Source: Thermoplasmata archaeon
GTDB taxonomy: Archaea; Thermoplasmatota; Thermoplasmata; Thermoplasmatales; Thermoplasmataceae
NCBI GenBank assembly: GCA_021806345.1
Contig: JAJZXP010000133.1
Span: forward strand, 1 to 6,228
Length of the DNA stretch: 6,228 nt
Direction of reading: 5' to 3'
Positions 4,772 to 6,228 of this stretch are shown here, piece after piece. The position numbers and the translations under genes were made by a program. Every line of letters begins with the position of its first letter. The stretch's first letter is position 1. The notes below the pieces were generated by a model. That model made no database searches and was not told the DNA's origin. It saw only the letters and a list, made by a program, of their open reading frames with translations.

Positions 4772-5788
4772 TTAGGATTCTTCATCCATATCAGAATCAC
4801 TTGATTCATCTTCGTTATCATCTTCATCTGATTCCAAATCTATTTTAGAATCTGCGTATTTCTCAGCATAGATCTTTAGGTTTGCACTAAATTCCTTGGC
4901 ATACTCACTTAGCTGGTCTTCATATTTCTGAAAGTTAAGATTTATCAAACTATCCCTCATCTGCTCTGCAGTTATCAATGGCTCCACCTCACCATTGGAA
5001 TTTAATACTGGAATAACTCCATTTCGATAATACGCCTTCATATCCCTTCCTAACTTGCTAAACATTTTTGCATATTCTAAATAGCCACCAGTGATGTCAG
5101 TCAATTGTTTTCTAAAAGCCCTAATTTTTTTCATAGCAGCCCAGTATCCTTTCCGTTTATGACGTTTCAAATTTAATATCTTTTGGATTTTTTTTAATAT
5201 TTCTTTGTATTCATTTGCTGAATAATTCCTATTGAGGTGTGACTTAATGATACTATATAATATACCATCCAATTTTTTTTCCAGACTATCTATTTTCTTT
5301 GATAGGTCACCTATTTTTTTATTTAACTTTTCTTTTTCCCTAAATTTTGCCCATCCACCTATGTCAGTCCAGTAACTATAACCGTAGGCTTCAGCATAAC
5401 TTCCATAAAATACAACATCTTCTGCATTTTCAAGATTCCAATCAATAAAGAAAATATATGGCTTAAGAAAGTGTCGTGAATGTGCCCTACTATCACCAAT
5501 TCCGAAACTGGTTGCATGAACGTGAATACTTGATCCTGTTGAATATTTCATATATCCGTAATACTTGGCAAGCCTCTTCTTAAAAAAATCTACATCCTTC
5601 TTTTGTGCGAATTTTTTAGCATATTCTTTAGCTTTAGAATCAAATCTGTCATCTATAATATCCAGCTTATCCAGTAATGATCCTTGTTTTTTAGAAATTT
5701 TATTGTATTTGGAATCTTCAGAAACCAGTTTTACTATTCCATCTAGATCCTTTTCACTCAAAATATCATCAATATTTTTAGGTTCCAT
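4772..5788 (-). CDS. Lys-rich coiled-coil protein with acidic tail, unknown function
   Basis: A 338-residue protein of no recognised family, with no signal peptide or membrane segment. Residues 1-80 are charged and helical. Residues 86-146 form a more globular, aromatic-rich core with a histidine cluster (His89, 91, 103, 106 in IHVHATSFGIGDSRAHSRHF) and many Tyr/Trp. Residues 150-215 are a Lys/Glu/Leu heptad-like coiled coil (EKEKLNKKIGDLSKKIDSLE). Residues 216-315 are helical and basic, and 318-338 are an almost purely acidic Ser/Asp/Glu tail. Basic body plus acidic tail could suit nucleic-acid or ribosome contacts, but this is speculation; the His cluster could bind a metal. A leaderless promoter sets the start at 5788. 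It converges on the 3808 gene. Confidence 0.72.
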   Translation of the reverse strand: MEPKNIDDILSEKDLDGIVKLVSEDSKYNKISKKQGSLLDKLDIIDDRFDSKAKEYAKKFAQKKDVDFFKKRLAKYYGYMKYSTGSSIHVHATSFGIGDSRAHSRHFLKPYIFFIDWNLENAEDVVFYGSYAEAYGYSYWTDIGGWAKFREKEKLNKKIGDLSKKIDSLEKKLDGILYSIIKSHLNRNYSANEYKEILKKIQKILNLKRHKRKGYWAAMKKIRAFRKQLTDITGGYLEYAKMFSKLGRDMKAYYRNGVIPVLNSNGEVEPLITAEQMRDSLINLNFQKYEDQLSEYAKEFSANLKIYAEKYADSKIDLESDEDDNEDESSDSDMDEES

Positions 5789-5808
5789 ATTATACCATGA
5801 ACTTTGTG

Positions 5809-5817
5809 TATTTAAAT
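5809..5817 (-). promoter_or_regulatory. Leaderless archaeal promoter of the 4772-5788 gene
   Basis: On the minus strand AAGATTTAAATACAC gives a TTTAAATA box centred at about 5813, 25 bases before the ATG at 5788-5786. Spacing and sequence match the promoter at 3383-3397, and no ribosome site precedes the ATG, so the mRNA should be leaderless. Confidence 0.68.
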
Positions 5818-5937
5818 CTTAGTCATTGTGTGTCTTTTTTGGTAATAAGCCATACTTCTCGGTTCCTTAATAACTGTTTATATTATCAGAAACGAGATCA
5901 CTATATTGCTATAACCCTTATGCAGAATATCCTATTT

Positions 5938-6228
5938 CTATTTCATCTTCCTGAGGGATTTAAGGAGATATTCTGGTATGGCTACGACGAGAATCATGTT
6001 ATGATCACCATCATTTTTTTCATTCGTATCCTCAGGCTTAAAATTCTCAGGAGTGTCAACATAGTCCATAAAAGGTTTGAGTTTTTTAACACCAGTTGAA
6101 AAGTGATCATTTGAAAGAGTGCTGAAAGAAAGATTTAGATAGCTTTTCGTTCCATCTTCAACGGCTCTCATCATGTCTTCATCTGAAACACCCATTATCT
6201 CCTGCGCAATGACTTTCAGGTTAAGTGA
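5938..6228 (-). CDS. 3' part of an unknown gene entering from the right edge
   Basis: The frame is open from the right edge to the TAG at 5940-5938, with a second in-frame TAG two codons later. Although an ATG lies at 6195, the frame continues upstream of it without a stop as SLNLKVIAQEI, so the visible 96 codons are probably the C-terminal part of a larger protein. The first part is amphipathic helical (IAQEIMGVSDEDMMRAVEDG), followed by a Ser/Thr-rich section, a polar acidic linker (PENFKPEDTNEKNDGDHN) and a final hydrophobic strand with a basic helix (MILVVAIPEYLLKSLRKMK). It resembles a soluble protein. It has the same orientation as the 4772-5788 gene, about 150 bases ahead of it, but that gene has its own promoter. 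No family is recognised. Confidence 0.6.
   Translation of the reverse strand, partial: SLNLKVIAQEIMGVSDEDMMRAVEDGTKSYLNLSFSTLSNDHFSTGVKKLKPFMDYVDTPENFKPEDTNEKNDGDHNMILVVAIPEYLLKSLRKMK

Noticed and set aside
5565..5822. 85-codon plus-strand frame rich in Ser and Leu
   Set aside because: It is a shadow of the Lys/Asp-rich N-terminal part of the 4772-5788 gene.
5797..6099. 100-codon plus-strand frame
   Set aside because: It overlaps the promoter of one minus-strand gene and the coding part of another, its Phe/Ile/Leu-rich text looks like antisense, and no promoter is visible.
1..6228. tRNA, rRNA, CRISPR array or intact insertion sequence
   Set aside because: No T-loop-like GTTCRANNC with a matching cloverleaf, no regularly spaced repeats and no transposase-like protein were seen when reading both strands.

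Overview
The window is AT-rich and looks archaeal, most probably from the Thermoplasmata or another euryarchaeon. The signs are TATA boxes of the type TTTAAATA centred about 24-25 bases before start codons (leaderless transcription), an archaeal-type VapB antitoxin, and occasional GGAG ribosome sites. The placement rests on style and gene families, not on a marker gene. No rRNA, tRNA, CRISPR array or intact insertion sequence was seen.

Layout. The first ~1.3 kb is gene-poor: a possible gene start running off the left edge on the minus strand, about 750 bases with degenerate coding traces, a TATA box and a strong hairpin, then a small Cys/His-rich protein on the minus strand. Next comes the remnant of a VapBC toxin-antitoxin pair: an intact antitoxin (1380-1625) overlapping a toxin that keeps only its first 21 residues and perhaps a piece of its C-terminus. 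A small two-helix membrane protein follows (1822-2037). After a further eroded-looking stretch, the minus strand carries the one clear enzyme, a class III extradiol (LigB/DODA-type) dioxygenase-family protein (2311-3105), in which the first metal-ligand histidine appears to be replaced by asparagine.

The right half holds genes of unknown function. A leaderless gene (3416-3676) is followed by a membrane protein with a C-terminal DnaJ-type zinc-finger domain but no J domain (3808-4734). The reading frame of the first gene stays open for 45 codons beyond its TAG stop and runs exactly into the start of the second, so the TAG may be a recent truncation, or it may be read through. Convergent to this pair is a Lys-rich coiled-coil protein with a His cluster and an acidic tail (4772-5788), with its own leaderless promoter. 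Behind it lies the 3' part of another minus-strand gene that enters from the right edge (5938-6228).

The only functional links the sequence supports are the VapB/VapC remnant and the probable operon 3416-4734. The many small, orphan and broken genes suggest an accessory region with ongoing gene loss.
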